From Bacillus pseudomycoides DSM 12442 (lineage in GTDB: Bacteria; Bacillota; Bacilli; Bacillales; Bacillaceae_G): a stretch of 64,000 bases of DNA. Below, piece after piece: positions 54,313 to 61,901 of the stretch. A program made the translations under genes and the position numbers. The notes beneath the pieces were generated by a model. It saw nothing but the letters and a program-made list of their open reading frames with translations, did not search any database and was not told where the DNA came from. The stretch is taken from positions 3,168,240-3,232,239 of the forward strand of contig NZ_CM000745.1 of the NCBI RefSeq assembly GCF_000161455.1, given 5' to 3'. How positions within the stretch are numbered: position 1 is the first letter of the stretch; every line of letters starts with the position of its first letter.

Positions 54313-54353
54313 AGGTAATAACGATATTAATTAAATCGTTATTACCTTTTTTT
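54313..54353 (+). terminator. Terminator of rqcH
   Basis: AGGTAATAACGAT and ATCGTTATTACCT form a perfect 13-bp stem followed by TTTTTTTAT. Confidence 0.9.
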
Positions 54354-54446
54354 ATACCTATCACTTAATAAAAACTATTTTTCACAAAAAAATTATTGAG
54401 CAATTAAAAATATATCGTGTTAAAAAGTTTATACCCTAGATTTTCA

Positions 54447-54497
54447 TGTCAAAAAAATGTAGACACATATAATTTTATATGTCTACATTTTTTGACA
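54447..54497. repeat. Long imperfect inverted repeat downstream of rqcH
   Basis: TGTCAAAAAAATGTAGACAC plus ATATAA on the left pairs with TTATATGTCTACATTTTTTG plus ACA on the right, with one extra A and one extra CA in the left arm. It codes for nothing visible and could act as a second terminator or a repeat end. Confidence 0.6.
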
Positions 54498-54525
54498 GTG
54501 TATTCATTACTAAGTATCTTCCCTC

Positions 54526-54672
54526 ATAAAGTGAAGCTTTAATCAGTAGGAGGTTTTCTTCATCCCCACTGATTATTAGCCCTCACCAATCAGGTGCCCG
54601 ACCCCCACCTATCTTCTTTACTTTTGTTGAATTTTACAGTGGGGGTCTTATTGCCCACGAACAGCTAGATTG
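54526..54672. repeat. bcr1-like repeat, copy B
   Basis: It starts at ATAAAGTGAAGCTTTAATCAG and runs in the opposite orientation to copies A and C. It has the paired GGAGGTTTTCTTCATCCCC region, the ACCAATCAG core and the CCCCCACCTATCTTCTTTAC ... CAGTGGGGGTCTTATTGCCC half. The right end is less conserved, so 54672 is approximate. The 420-bp rqcH-to-peptidase gap is otherwise only the terminator, the inverted repeat and a weak promoter. Confidence 0.72.
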
Positions 54673-54725
54673 AGAATATTGGCATAATTATTGCTTTATA
54701 TAGACAATGAAAAGGAGGAATCAAA

Positions 54726-55793
54726 ATGACTACTAGAATCAAAAAAATTCAAGAACAACTAACCGAATATGGAATAGACGGATTACTCATTACGAAAAAG
54801 GAAAATCGCCAGTATGCAACTGGATTTACAGGTAGTGCTGGAGTCGTATTACTATCTGCAACTGAAGCTGTATTCATTACAGATTTCCGCTATGTCGATC
54901 AAGCAAAAACACAGGTACAAGAAACTGAAATCATTATGCATAAAGGAAACATAGAACAAGAGATTGCAAATCAGACAACTAGATTAAACATCCAAAGACT
55001 AGGCATCGAAGAAAACAATATGACCTTAAAACAGTATAGTTCGTTAAAAAAATATACAAACATCAAACTTGTACAAGTAAGTGAACTAGTAGAAACAATC
55101 CGTTCCATTAAGGAAGAGTCTGAAATCGAAACAATTAAAGTTGCAGCACGTATGGCCGATGAAGCATTTCAACATATAACAGGATTTCTAAAACCCGGTG
55201 TATCTGAATTTGATGTCCGAGATGAATTAGAGTTTTTTATGCGAAAACAAGGGGCCTCTTCCTCATCATTTAACATTATCGTAGCTTCTGGAGTCCGTTC
55301 TTCTCTTCCCCACGGCGTTGCCACAAATAAGATGATTGAAAACGGAGATATGGTTACATTAGATTTTGGTGCACTTTACAATGGGTATTGCTCTGATTTA
55401 ACACGTACTATTGCGATTGGAAGTTACTCCAAAGAATTCGAAAAAATATATAGTATTGTATTAGAAGCATTAAAACGAGGAACCAAAGCAATCCGGCCTG
55501 GTGAATCCGCAAAAACGATTGATGATGTGACAAGAAATTACATTACAGATAACGGCTACGGTGAATACTTTGGCCATTCTACCGGCCATGGCGTTGGATT
55601 AGAACTTCATGAACCACTTCGATTATCACAAGAAAGTAAAGCTACTTTACAAGAAGGAATGGTTGTTACTGTCGAACCAGGTATTTATATTCCAAACTGG
55701 GGTGGCTGTAGGATTGAAGATGATATTGTCATTACAAAAGATGGGCATGAAGTAATTACAAAGGCAAATAGAGACCTTATTGTTATTGGTTAA
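54726..55793 (+). CDS. M24-family Xaa-Pro dipeptidase/aminopeptidase
   Basis: Metallopeptidase of the aminopeptidase P/prolidase family, probably cleaving at Xaa-Pro bonds. It is 355 aa. The N-terminal creatinase-like domain (1-130) precedes the pita-bread domain, with metal ligands in LDFGALYNGYCSDLTRT (two Asp), HSTGHGVGLELHEP (His), VVTVEPGIY (Glu) and CRIEDDIVIT (Glu). All five are present, so it should be active. AAAAGGAGG precedes the ATG. A paralogue near efp is expected elsewhere, so this is probably a second copy; the exact substrate is unknown. Confidence 0.88.
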   Translation: MTTRIKKIQEQLTEYGIDGLLITKKENRQYATGFTGSAGVVLLSATEAVFITDFRYVDQAKTQVQETEIIMHKGNIEQEIANQTTRLNIQRLGIEENNMTLKQYSSLKKYTNIKLVQVSELVETIRSIKEESEIETIKVAARMADEAFQHITGFLKPGVSEFDVRDELEFFMRKQGASSSSFNIIVASGVRSSLPHGVATNKMIENGDMVTLDFGALYNGYCSDLTRTIAIGSYSKEFEKIYSIVLEALKRGTKAIRPGESAKTIDDVTRNYITDNGYGEYFGHSTGHGVGLELHEPLRLSQESKATLQEGMVVTVEPGIYIPNWGGCRIEDDIVITKDGHEVITKANRDLIVIG

Positions 55794-55891
55794 TAACCAC
55801 AAACTTGATTCATATACGCTCCTAAAAAAGAATTTCTTTCTACATATAGAAACCCTTCTATAAAGAAATTATTTATTGGGAGGAATTTCTA

Positions 55892-56416
55892 TTGAATTTC
55901 GTAATTAATAAGATTGACGGATTAAACACAGAGTTCTCAAAACTTGTTTCTATGATGAATTATACTCGCTATACAACTATGCAAGCTGTACAAGACTTAA
56001 CAATTGAAGAACTCGATTATTTGCACGATGATTAGGCAAACTCGATTGGTATGCTTTTGTACCATATGGCTGCAGTCGAGTTTTATTATCAAATTCATAC
56101 CTTTGAAGATCGCGAGCCAACAAAAGCTGAATTAGAACGCTGGTTACCAGGAGTTGAATTGGGTGATCTTGGACGTCAAACGATTAAAAATCACCCTATA
56201 GACTACTACATAGATACGTTACAAGAAGTTCGCGATAAAACGATTGCAACGTTTCAATCACTACCAGATGAATGGCTATATAAAACCACAACGTTTTGGC
56301 ACGACAAACCTGCAAATAACTACTTCAAATGGTTCTATGTATTCGAGGATGAGCTGAGTCATCGCGGGCAAATTCGTTTAATTAAAAAAATGCAAAAAAC
56401 TCATTCTGTAAAATAA
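55892..56416 (+). pseudogene. DinB-family protein interrupted by an in-frame TAG
   Basis: From a TTG start (55892) with GGGAGG upstream, a DinB/YfiT four-helix-bundle protein of about 174 codons can be read. TAG at 56033-56035 (after YLHDD) splits it. The part after the stop continues in frame as ANSIGMLLYHMAAVEF to DELSHRGQIRLI, with the metal-type histidines in YHMAAVEF and DELSHRGQ. An AAG-to-TAG change is the simplest cause. A shorter protein could start at the ATG 56051. Confidence 0.8.
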
Positions 56417-56417
56417 T

Positions 56418-56453
56418 AAAAAGTGCTATCTCTTAGCGAGGTAGCACTTTTTT
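56418..56453. terminator. Bidirectional terminator between convergent genes
   Basis: AAAAAGTGCTATCTC and GAGGTAGCACTTTTTT form a stem with one mismatch. A and T runs on both sides serve the DinB remnant on the plus strand and the membrane-protein gene on the minus strand. Confidence 0.8.
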
Positions 56454-56841
56454 ATGTTTTAGATACGTCATCACCTAATAATAATTTTTTATTCACTTTT
56501 GTAACAATCATTCCCACAATACCTAAGATTATAAGTAAATATACTAATCTAGCAAAAGATAGCCACCCTTGAAAAATTGGCATCATATCCATTTGTCTAC
56601 CGCCTTCCAACAATATGAATGGCACTGTAGCTATTAAAATGACAAACTCAATTCCTAAAACGATCTTCTTTTTTCGGGTGTATGCTCTAAATTCATCCCA
56701 ACAATATAATACAGCAAAAATAAAACCCGCTGCATAAATAGTGTCGATCCAATCACTTTCAATAAAATACTTTAAAATAAGTCCTATAGCAAAGCATCCC
56801 ATAAGACCGTAAAAACCTATTTTCTCCTTCATATATTCCAT
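56452..56841 (-). CDS. Small membrane protein of unknown function
   Basis: I do not recognise this family. It is 129 aa with four likely membrane helices, at about residues 9-25, 33-47, 60-77 and 93-113, separated by a basic loop YTRKKK, and a C-terminal tail KVNKKLLLGDDVSKT. The start may be 56841 or three codons later (56832). Neither has a strong ribosome binding site. It stands alone, convergent with the DinB remnant. The gene is likely but not certain. Confidence 0.55.
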   Translation of the reverse strand: MEYMKEKIGFYGLMGCFAIGLILKYFIESDWIDTIYAAGFIFAVLYCWDEFRAYTRKKKIVLGIEFVILIATVPFILLEGGRQMDMMPIFQGWLSFARLVYLLIILGIVGMIVTKVNKKLLLGDDVSKT

Positions 56842-57026
56842 CTCTCTATCTAGTAATAAAACCGTATAATATTTTATCCACTTTCAGGATTATTTGTATT
56901 ATATCATCCACTTTCACCTTGTAAGTGCAGTACATGAAATTGTTATATTTTCTTTCTCTACGTACTCACACACTCCCACTCTCTTCATACACTAAACTAC
57001 CCGAACGCCTAAAGGATGTGAGCAAA

Positions 57027-57457
57027 ATGGGAGTAGAATTAACACTTCTGCACGCCCTCTATATTCTTTGTTTACTTACAATTATCACCTTTTTTTATTC
57101 TTCGAAAAAATACGACAATCATTTGTATTGTTTTTTATCTTTTTACTAGCTCTAACCGCAACACATTCCATTCCTCTTGCCGTTAGCGACATTTTTCAAA
57201 GTTTTATCTATGCCATTACCGAACTACTACCAACTATTTTAATCATCTCTATTATTATTTCAATGAGCAATTTACTCGTGCATACTGGTCCTGTTGAATC
57301 AACTGAACCAGCTAAAGTTCTTACTTCTATTACTCCTCGCATAAAAAAATGGTTAGCAATTTGTAAAGTAGATCCATTCGAACTTGCTAGACGCAATTTT
57401 ATACCGGTCGTTATCGGGTTAATTGTCACTACAATTGTCGCGATGTTTCTTTTATAA
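57027..57457 (+). pseudogene. Membrane protein gene with an apparent frameshift
   Basis: The first part (ATG 57027 after AAAGGATG, MGVELTLLHALYILCLLTII) and the second part (FEKIRQSFVLFFIF to IVTTIVAMFLL) are in different frames and both look like membrane protein. They would join if the T7 run at 57090-57096 had one more T. The joined protein has four membrane segments and a soluble middle around STEPAKVLTSITPRIKKW. The family is unknown to me. It could also be a phase-variable tract. Confidence 0.5.
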
Positions 57458-57612
57458 CCGTAGACAAGTTTTCTTTGCTTACTATTTTCCTTTGCGAACT
57501 GTTGAAATATACTGATTCCCAAAAGGGATTTCAAACCATCTGTCAAAATTATATTAAGAGAACAATTAGTTTAAAAGAAACATATTACTTCTTAAGAAAA
57601 GGGGACATAACC

Positions 57613-57864
57613 ATGAGTGAATTGATTTTCTTCTTATTTATTTGTCCATTACTTATTTTTATTGTTTCAGTACTTGGGACACGTAGAACAAGAACGTATT
57701 ACGTAATGCCAATTGTAACGTTTGCTATTTTTCTTATATTAGGAGTTTTATTGTTTCCCCCTTCATTTTTCTTTTGGGTTGGCATGTATAGCATCTTCTC
57801 ATTTATCGTTTCTTATATAACTTTATTATTTGTAAAGGGGTATGAAGCTGTGGAGGGAAAATAG
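57613..57864 (+). CDS. Small three-helix membrane protein (DUF2651-like)
   Basis: It is 83 aa starting MSELIFFLFICPLLIFIV after AAAAGGGGAC. The GTRRTRTYYVMPIVTFAIFL segment resembles the YbeC/DUF2651 family of small Bacillus membrane proteins, from memory only. Three membrane helices fill most of it. The frame extends 46 codons upstream, but those codons overlap the end of the previous gene and have no start signal. Function unknown. Confidence 0.6.
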   Translation: MSELIFFLFICPLLIFIVSVLGTRRTRTYYVMPIVTFAIFLILGVLLFPPSFFFWVGMYSIFSFIVSYITLLFVKGYEAVEGK

Positions 57865-57886
57865 TAATATCTTTTATTTAAGAAAT

Positions 57887-58060
57887 TTAACGATTCTGTT
57901 TGAAAATGTACCTCTCATCTTCAAAATCATTCTCTTTATCTTTTTTAAATAGCCTTTTTAATTTATCAAACAATCTTTCCCCTCCACCTAAAGATAATGA
58001 TATATAAGTTTTCGTTTTCTTAGCTTGATGACAATGGGGTAACACAACATGCCCATCAAC
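57887..58060 (-). pseudogene. Unidentified C-terminal gene fragment
   Basis: A 57-codon open segment bounded by stops, without a credible start. It contains HVVLPHCHQAKKTKTYISL and GGGERLFDKLKRLFKKD, with protein-like composition and a typical basic-acidic C-terminus. I cannot assign it. It is probably the remnant of a decayed gene whose 5' part is gone. Confidence 0.4.
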
Positions 58061-58130
58061 TTAAGACATTTTATAATTCATAAATATTTAAAGATGAAGT
58101 TATCGCTCAGAGAAAAATTTGATAAAGTTT

Positions 58131-58367
58131 TTAATAATATTCTTCCTTATCGCAATAATTATATTTTATAAAGCTGGGTCCTGCCACATCGCTATCAAGC
58201 TAGTATTTTGAAATGTCCCCACAACGAAAAAAATGAAAGCTGTATTCCCATGCAACTATGAAGAGATAAAATTTTCGTTTTGAGGAAACTTCAATAACGT
58301 TCAATTCGTCTTGTAAGCTCTTTTCAATATATTCAATTGAGTTTTGTATTCTTTCAAAATGATTCAT
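58131..58367 (-). pseudogene. Decayed AraC/GyrI-type regulator
   Basis: From the ATG at 58367 the peptide MNHFERIQNSIEYIEKSLQD looks like the N-terminal HTH of AraC-family regulators. It stops at TAG (58200-58202). The same frame continues with DVAGPSFIKYNYCDKEEYY, which resembles a GyrI-like effector domain segment. Most of a normal 280-aa protein is missing, so it is a remnant. The assignment is by eye. Confidence 0.4.
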
Positions 58368-58492
58368 TCCTCAATACCACAGTATATTCATATTTTATAA
58401 TTCAAACAAAATATTTTTGGTAATTTGCGCTAATTCTACCTTTATATTGTAACCTATACTCTGTGCCTCTTTATGAATTTTAAGTGCATTTA

Positions 58493-58532
58493 AAAAGATG
58501 GCTTTCCTTTAACGCAAGGAAAGCCATCTTTT
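58493..58532. terminator. Strong orphan hairpin
   Basis: AAAAGATGGCTTTCCTT and AAGGAAAGCCATCTTTT form a perfect 17-bp stem, loop TAACGC, with T-rich sequence on the plus side. No intact gene leads into it, so it probably belonged to the lost genes here. The rest of 58368-58957 has no gene I can support. Confidence 0.65.
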
Positions 58533-58704
58533 AATTTTCATAAGTTATCTTTTTACCATTGTTTCCATCTTATGCAAACTTATGAATACTTTGATTAGGG
58601 ATCTGTATGAACTATTTAAGGGCGCAACACATTTGTACCAGAGCCAATAATCGTATACATGTGCTTTCAGATAGATAAGTAATGTTTATGAACACATAAA
58701 AAAA

Positions 58705-58729
58705 GAAGAGAATTTTTATAATTCTCTTC
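58705..58729. terminator. Second orphan hairpin
   Basis: GAAGAGAATT, loop TTTAT, AATTCTCTTC, flanked by A and T runs. It could work on either strand and has no adjacent intact gene. Confidence 0.5.
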
Positions 58730-58882
58730 CTTTTTAAGTAGGGAAACTTTCATGTTCTTTAGTTGTTCAGTTCATTGAAAAATGCTGTAAAATTTACCCT
58801 TTCTATTATCTACTCTTGAAAATTAAGGTTCTTATTCGTCTTTTGAAGTAGCTCCCTATCTTCATCAAGCAAAAAATAAAAA

Positions 58883-58919
58883 CATCCCAAAAACGAAATT
58901 TTTTTTCGTTTTTGGGATG
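58883..58919 (-). terminator. Terminator of the ThiF-ThiF operon
   Basis: CATCCCAAAAACGAAA and TTTCGTTTTTGGGATG form a perfect 16-bp stem, followed on the minus strand by TTTTTATTTTTT. It lies about 40 bp past the last gene of the operon. Confidence 0.9.
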
Positions 58920-58957
58920 CAAATGTATTTTAACTTAATGGCATTTTAGATTACCCA

Positions 58958-60373
58958 TTATACATGCATTTTTGATAAATTATCCTCTAACAAACTAGAA
59001 TTATAATTAGGTGCTAGTACGATATTTGTATATGTTCCTATACCCGAAAGGTACTTATACCTATGCTTGAAACCCGCTGGAATAAAAACAGATGCAGGAC
59101 TCTCAATGATTTGAGACTCTCCCTCAATTTCCACCTCACATACGAGGCCTGTACCATCTATTTTATTCCCCCAGAAGATAAAGGCACTATCACAATGATG
59201 TGCGTGAATATCTACATGTCCTTCTAAGTTATCATCCATATGCGCACCGTAGAATACACGCTGTATCACATAAAATGAAGCCCGTTCATCCGTTCTATAA
59301 TCCATCTGCACCCACCGCTCTCCTGGACCATCGCGATGATATAAAAGCTCAGATGCTCCCTTTACAAATGGTTTACTAACTCGGAGAGACTTTGAAAGCC
59401 TTGGCCCTTTTCTTTCTATGCATTTTTGTTGAATGTTCCTTACTCTTCCTATCATTTCAGGCTGAATACCCTCGTATGCTGAGTCATTCTGCTGAACAGC
59501 TTTCTTATGATAAGGTGCCGTATGAGTAAATATGTTCTTTCCAATAATCGGTCTCCAATGATCTACTTTACAACCAGTAGCTAATTGAAGAGATTGAGTC
59601 AATTCAGGAATCATCTGTAGTTTAAAGTACTGAAGATTACGCTTTTGAGATAAAAATACTGATAAATTTAGCAAGTCAACAATCCCAGCACGTTCACCTA
59701 TTCCGCACAATGTAGTATCAATGACAGATGCCCCTGAATCGATTGCAGCAAGAGCATTTGCCATGGCTAGTCCTAAATCATTATGAAGGTGAACTTCAAT
59801 CTCACAAGGGAATGTCTCAACAGATTTCTTCACGATTGTCGCACACTGACTTGGTTCCCAAATTCCTACAGTGTCTGCTAAACTGATTCGGTCTGCTCCA
59901 GCTACATGTGCAACCTGTCCAATGTAGGCGATATCTTCCCATTCAGTTCGCGAAGCATCTTCAATAGTAAAACGGATTTTCATCCCTAAAGATTTTGCTT
60001 CTTCAATAGCTTGTTTCACTTGATTAATAACGTAGTCTTTTGATCTATTGGTGTACTTTGTTTGTAAAGAAATGGGGTTAATAGACGCCCAGATTCCTAT
60101 CCAATCGGCACCAGCACGATAAGCCGCATGAACTTCTTCTTTTTTTGCCCGAGCATGCATAAGTATTTCAGCGTACTCTGCAGAGGCTGCAACTTCTCGG
60201 CAAATCTCTTCTTCTTCTTCAGAAATACCCGGGTGTCCAACCTCGATAAGAGTTACTCCAAAATTCTCTAACATATGGAGTAAGGTAATTTTATCTTCCT
60301 TGGAGAAACGAATACCACATTGTTGTTCTCCTTCACGTAAGGTGGCATCCAATATTGTTATACCCTTATTCAT
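58958..60373 (-). CDS. DRE-TIM metallolyase (LeuA/homocitrate-synthase-like) fused to a cupin
   Basis: Likely condenses an acyl-CoA with a 2-oxo acid, or cleaves a related product. It is 471 aa. The N-terminal TIM barrel (about 1-300) has LDATLREGEQQ (R13, E14) and the metal motif HLHNDLGLAMANALAA near 190, followed by GIGERAGIVDLLNL. The C-terminal part (about 370-460) has a cupin core: the histidine cluster HVDIHAHHCDSAF and FIPAGFKHRY. Such a cupin tail is not usual for LeuA. The start overlaps the hydrolase stop (ATGA). The substrate is unknown. Confidence 0.82.
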   Translation of the reverse strand: MNKGITILDATLREGEQQCGIRFSKEDKITLLHMLENFGVTLIEVGHPGISEEEEEICREVAASAEYAEILMHARAKKEEVHAAYRAGADWIGIWASINPISLQTKYTNRSKDYVINQVKQAIEEAKSLGMKIRFTIEDASRTEWEDIAYIGQVAHVAGADRISLADTVGIWEPSQCATIVKKSVETFPCEIEVHLHNDLGLAMANALAAIDSGASVIDTTLCGIGERAGIVDLLNLSVFLSQKRNLQYFKLQMIPELTQSLQLATGCKVDHWRPIIGKNIFTHTAPYHKKAVQQNDSAYEGIQPEMIGRVRNIQQKCIERKGPRLSKSLRVSKPFVKGASELLYHRDGPGERWVQMDYRTDERASFYVIQRVFYGAHMDDNLEGHVDIHAHHCDSAFIFWGNKIDGTGLVCEVEIEGESQIIESPASVFIPAGFKHRYKYLSGIGTYTNIVLAPNYNSSLLEDNLSKMHV

Positions 60374-61434
60374 TCCTTTTTTCCTTCTTTCATTTCTATA
60401 AAGTTTAACGTTTGTTCGAATAGGCTATTACGATTCTTTTCATAAACAGCCCAGTGCGTTGCATCGGGGATTACAACTTCTTTTTTTTGTTTTGTACCTG
60501 TTAGTTTTGACATCATATTTCGGTCTGCAAACGTGTCATCTTCTCCATAAATGACAAGTACTGGAACGTTAATTTTAGATACATCATATAAAGGCTGATT
60601 TTTCCAAATGTAAAACAAATCCTCTAGTGGACCAATTGGTCGACGAATAGTTTGATTATTTTTCTTACTCATAGGATCCGAATTGATAAATACTTGTTTT
60701 ACGGCATCCATTGCTTCATTTGTAACGATTGTTTTCTTTCCCATCATCATATGCCAATGATGCATTCCTTTATCAAAGTCCACCATTTGATAGGCTGATG
60801 CTTCAGGATTAAATTGATTAGGTTGTAATGGATTTTCAAGAGATTTTGTCATCATAGGAAGTGTGAATCCATGCATATACCCATATAAAATAAGTTTATT
60901 AATATCTTGAGGATGGGATATTGCATAATTTCCAGCGACAACACCTCCATATGACCATCCTATTATATGAATCTTTTTCACATTTCTTTTCTTTTGGATC
61001 CACTTTACAACTGTTTCTAGATCCTTAGTTGCATCATTCAGATGAATAACCGGACGATTTTGGGAAGGAGGATCTGACATTTCTTTAGGGCGAGAAGAAT
61101 GACCAAACCCTCGAAAATCCATGGCCCAAGTATCATACCCTTTTTTGGCATACTCATCCATCCACGAATATTTTGGTACATCAAATGCTTGAGCTGTAGG
61201 TACACTAAATGGTTCTAAAAATAAGACAATTTCATCGGATTTATACTGTTTTTTATTATTTAAGTTTTTATGAAGCAAAAATAATTTTTCTTCTCCTTGC
61301 TGAATTTCTAATTCTTGTTTTACTACTTTAGGAGTCTGAGCATTTTGAGAAGTTTCTTTTATATTAGAACAACCAGACATAAGCATTATAAAAAAAATCC
61401 CTACTAAACTAATATGTGTCCATTTTATCTTCAT
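60370..61434 (-). CDS. Alpha/beta-hydrolase lipoprotein
   Basis: An exported hydrolase, probably an esterase, amidase or thioesterase. It is 354 aa. A signal peptide with lipobox LMSGC puts the lipid-modified cysteine at residue 22. The catalytic serine lies in IIGWSYGGVV (Ser161), the acid in YGEDDTFAD and the histidine in PDATHWAVYE. AMDFRGFGHSSRP carries the typical strand and loop. It lies 15 bp after the UPF0756 gene and overlaps the DRE-TIM gene. Being surface-anchored, it would act outside the membrane. Confidence 0.82.
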   Translation of the reverse strand: MKIKWTHISLVGIFFIMLMSGCSNIKETSQNAQTPKVVKQELEIQQGEEKLFLLHKNLNNKKQYKSDEIVLFLEPFSVPTAQAFDVPKYSWMDEYAKKGYDTWAMDFRGFGHSSRPKEMSDPPSQNRPVIHLNDATKDLETVVKWIQKKRNVKKIHIIGWSYGGVVAGNYAISHPQDINKLILYGYMHGFTLPMMTKSLENPLQPNQFNPEASAYQMVDFDKGMHHWHMMMGKKTIVTNEAMDAVKQVFINSDPMSKKNNQTIRRPIGPLEDLFYIWKNQPLYDVSKINVPVLVIYGEDDTFADRNMMSKLTGTKQKKEVVIPDATHWAVYEKNRNSLFEQTLNFIEMKEGKKE

Positions 61435-61448
61435 TTAGAATGTCCCTT

Positions 61449-61901
61449 TCATTTCATAGAAATAATAGCTATTATTCCAGCCGCAATAATTAATCCGGCT
61501 GGTAAACCTTTTGTAAATAATACGGCAACAAGAGTCCCTATTAAGACACCTAACAATATCGTAGGATTCATAGATAGAATTCCTACACCTTTCCCTCCTA
61601 TGTATGACACAGTGAAACCTGCAAGAATGGACCCTAATCCCATAGGGGAAGCAATTAATTTTACTACGTTTTCGTTTGTAATCTTCCCTGATGCAATTGG
61701 AATTAAAAAGAATAACATAAGAAAGAAAATACCAATTTGAAAAGAGTATTGTTGAATAAAATGTAATAAAGTTTTTTGTCCAACAGCAAGTAAAATTCCT
61801 AATAAGCAAGCCGCACCAGCTAGTGCATAATCCTTTATAAGCAGGGCGAGTATTACAATTATTCCAAGTAACAAAAAAGGAAGCATAATCTTTTCTCTCA
61901 T
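61449..61901 (-). CDS. UPF0756/DUF441 membrane protein
   Basis: Small integral membrane protein of 150 aa with about five hydrophobic segments. GVLIGTLVAVLFTKGLPAGLI and GILLAVGQ-like LLGILLAVG match UPF0756, whose B. subtilis member is YtwI. Its biochemical role is not established. The ATG directly follows the TAG of the upstream ThiF-like gene, indicating coupling. In this operon it could move a product or substrate, but that is inference. Confidence 0.72.
   Translation of the reverse strand: MREKIMLPFLLLGIIVILALLIKDYALAGAACLLGILLAVGQKTLLHFIQQYSFQIGIFFLMLFFLIPIASGKITNENVVKLIASPMGLGSILAGFTVSYIGGKGVGILSMNPTILLGVLIGTLVAVLFTKGLPAGLIIAAGIIAIISMK

Noticed and set aside
57864..58957. CRISPR array or tRNA genes in the 1.1-kb gene-poor region
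   Set aside because: There are no regularly spaced direct repeats and no cloverleaf. The visible structures are terminator-type hairpins and gene remnants.
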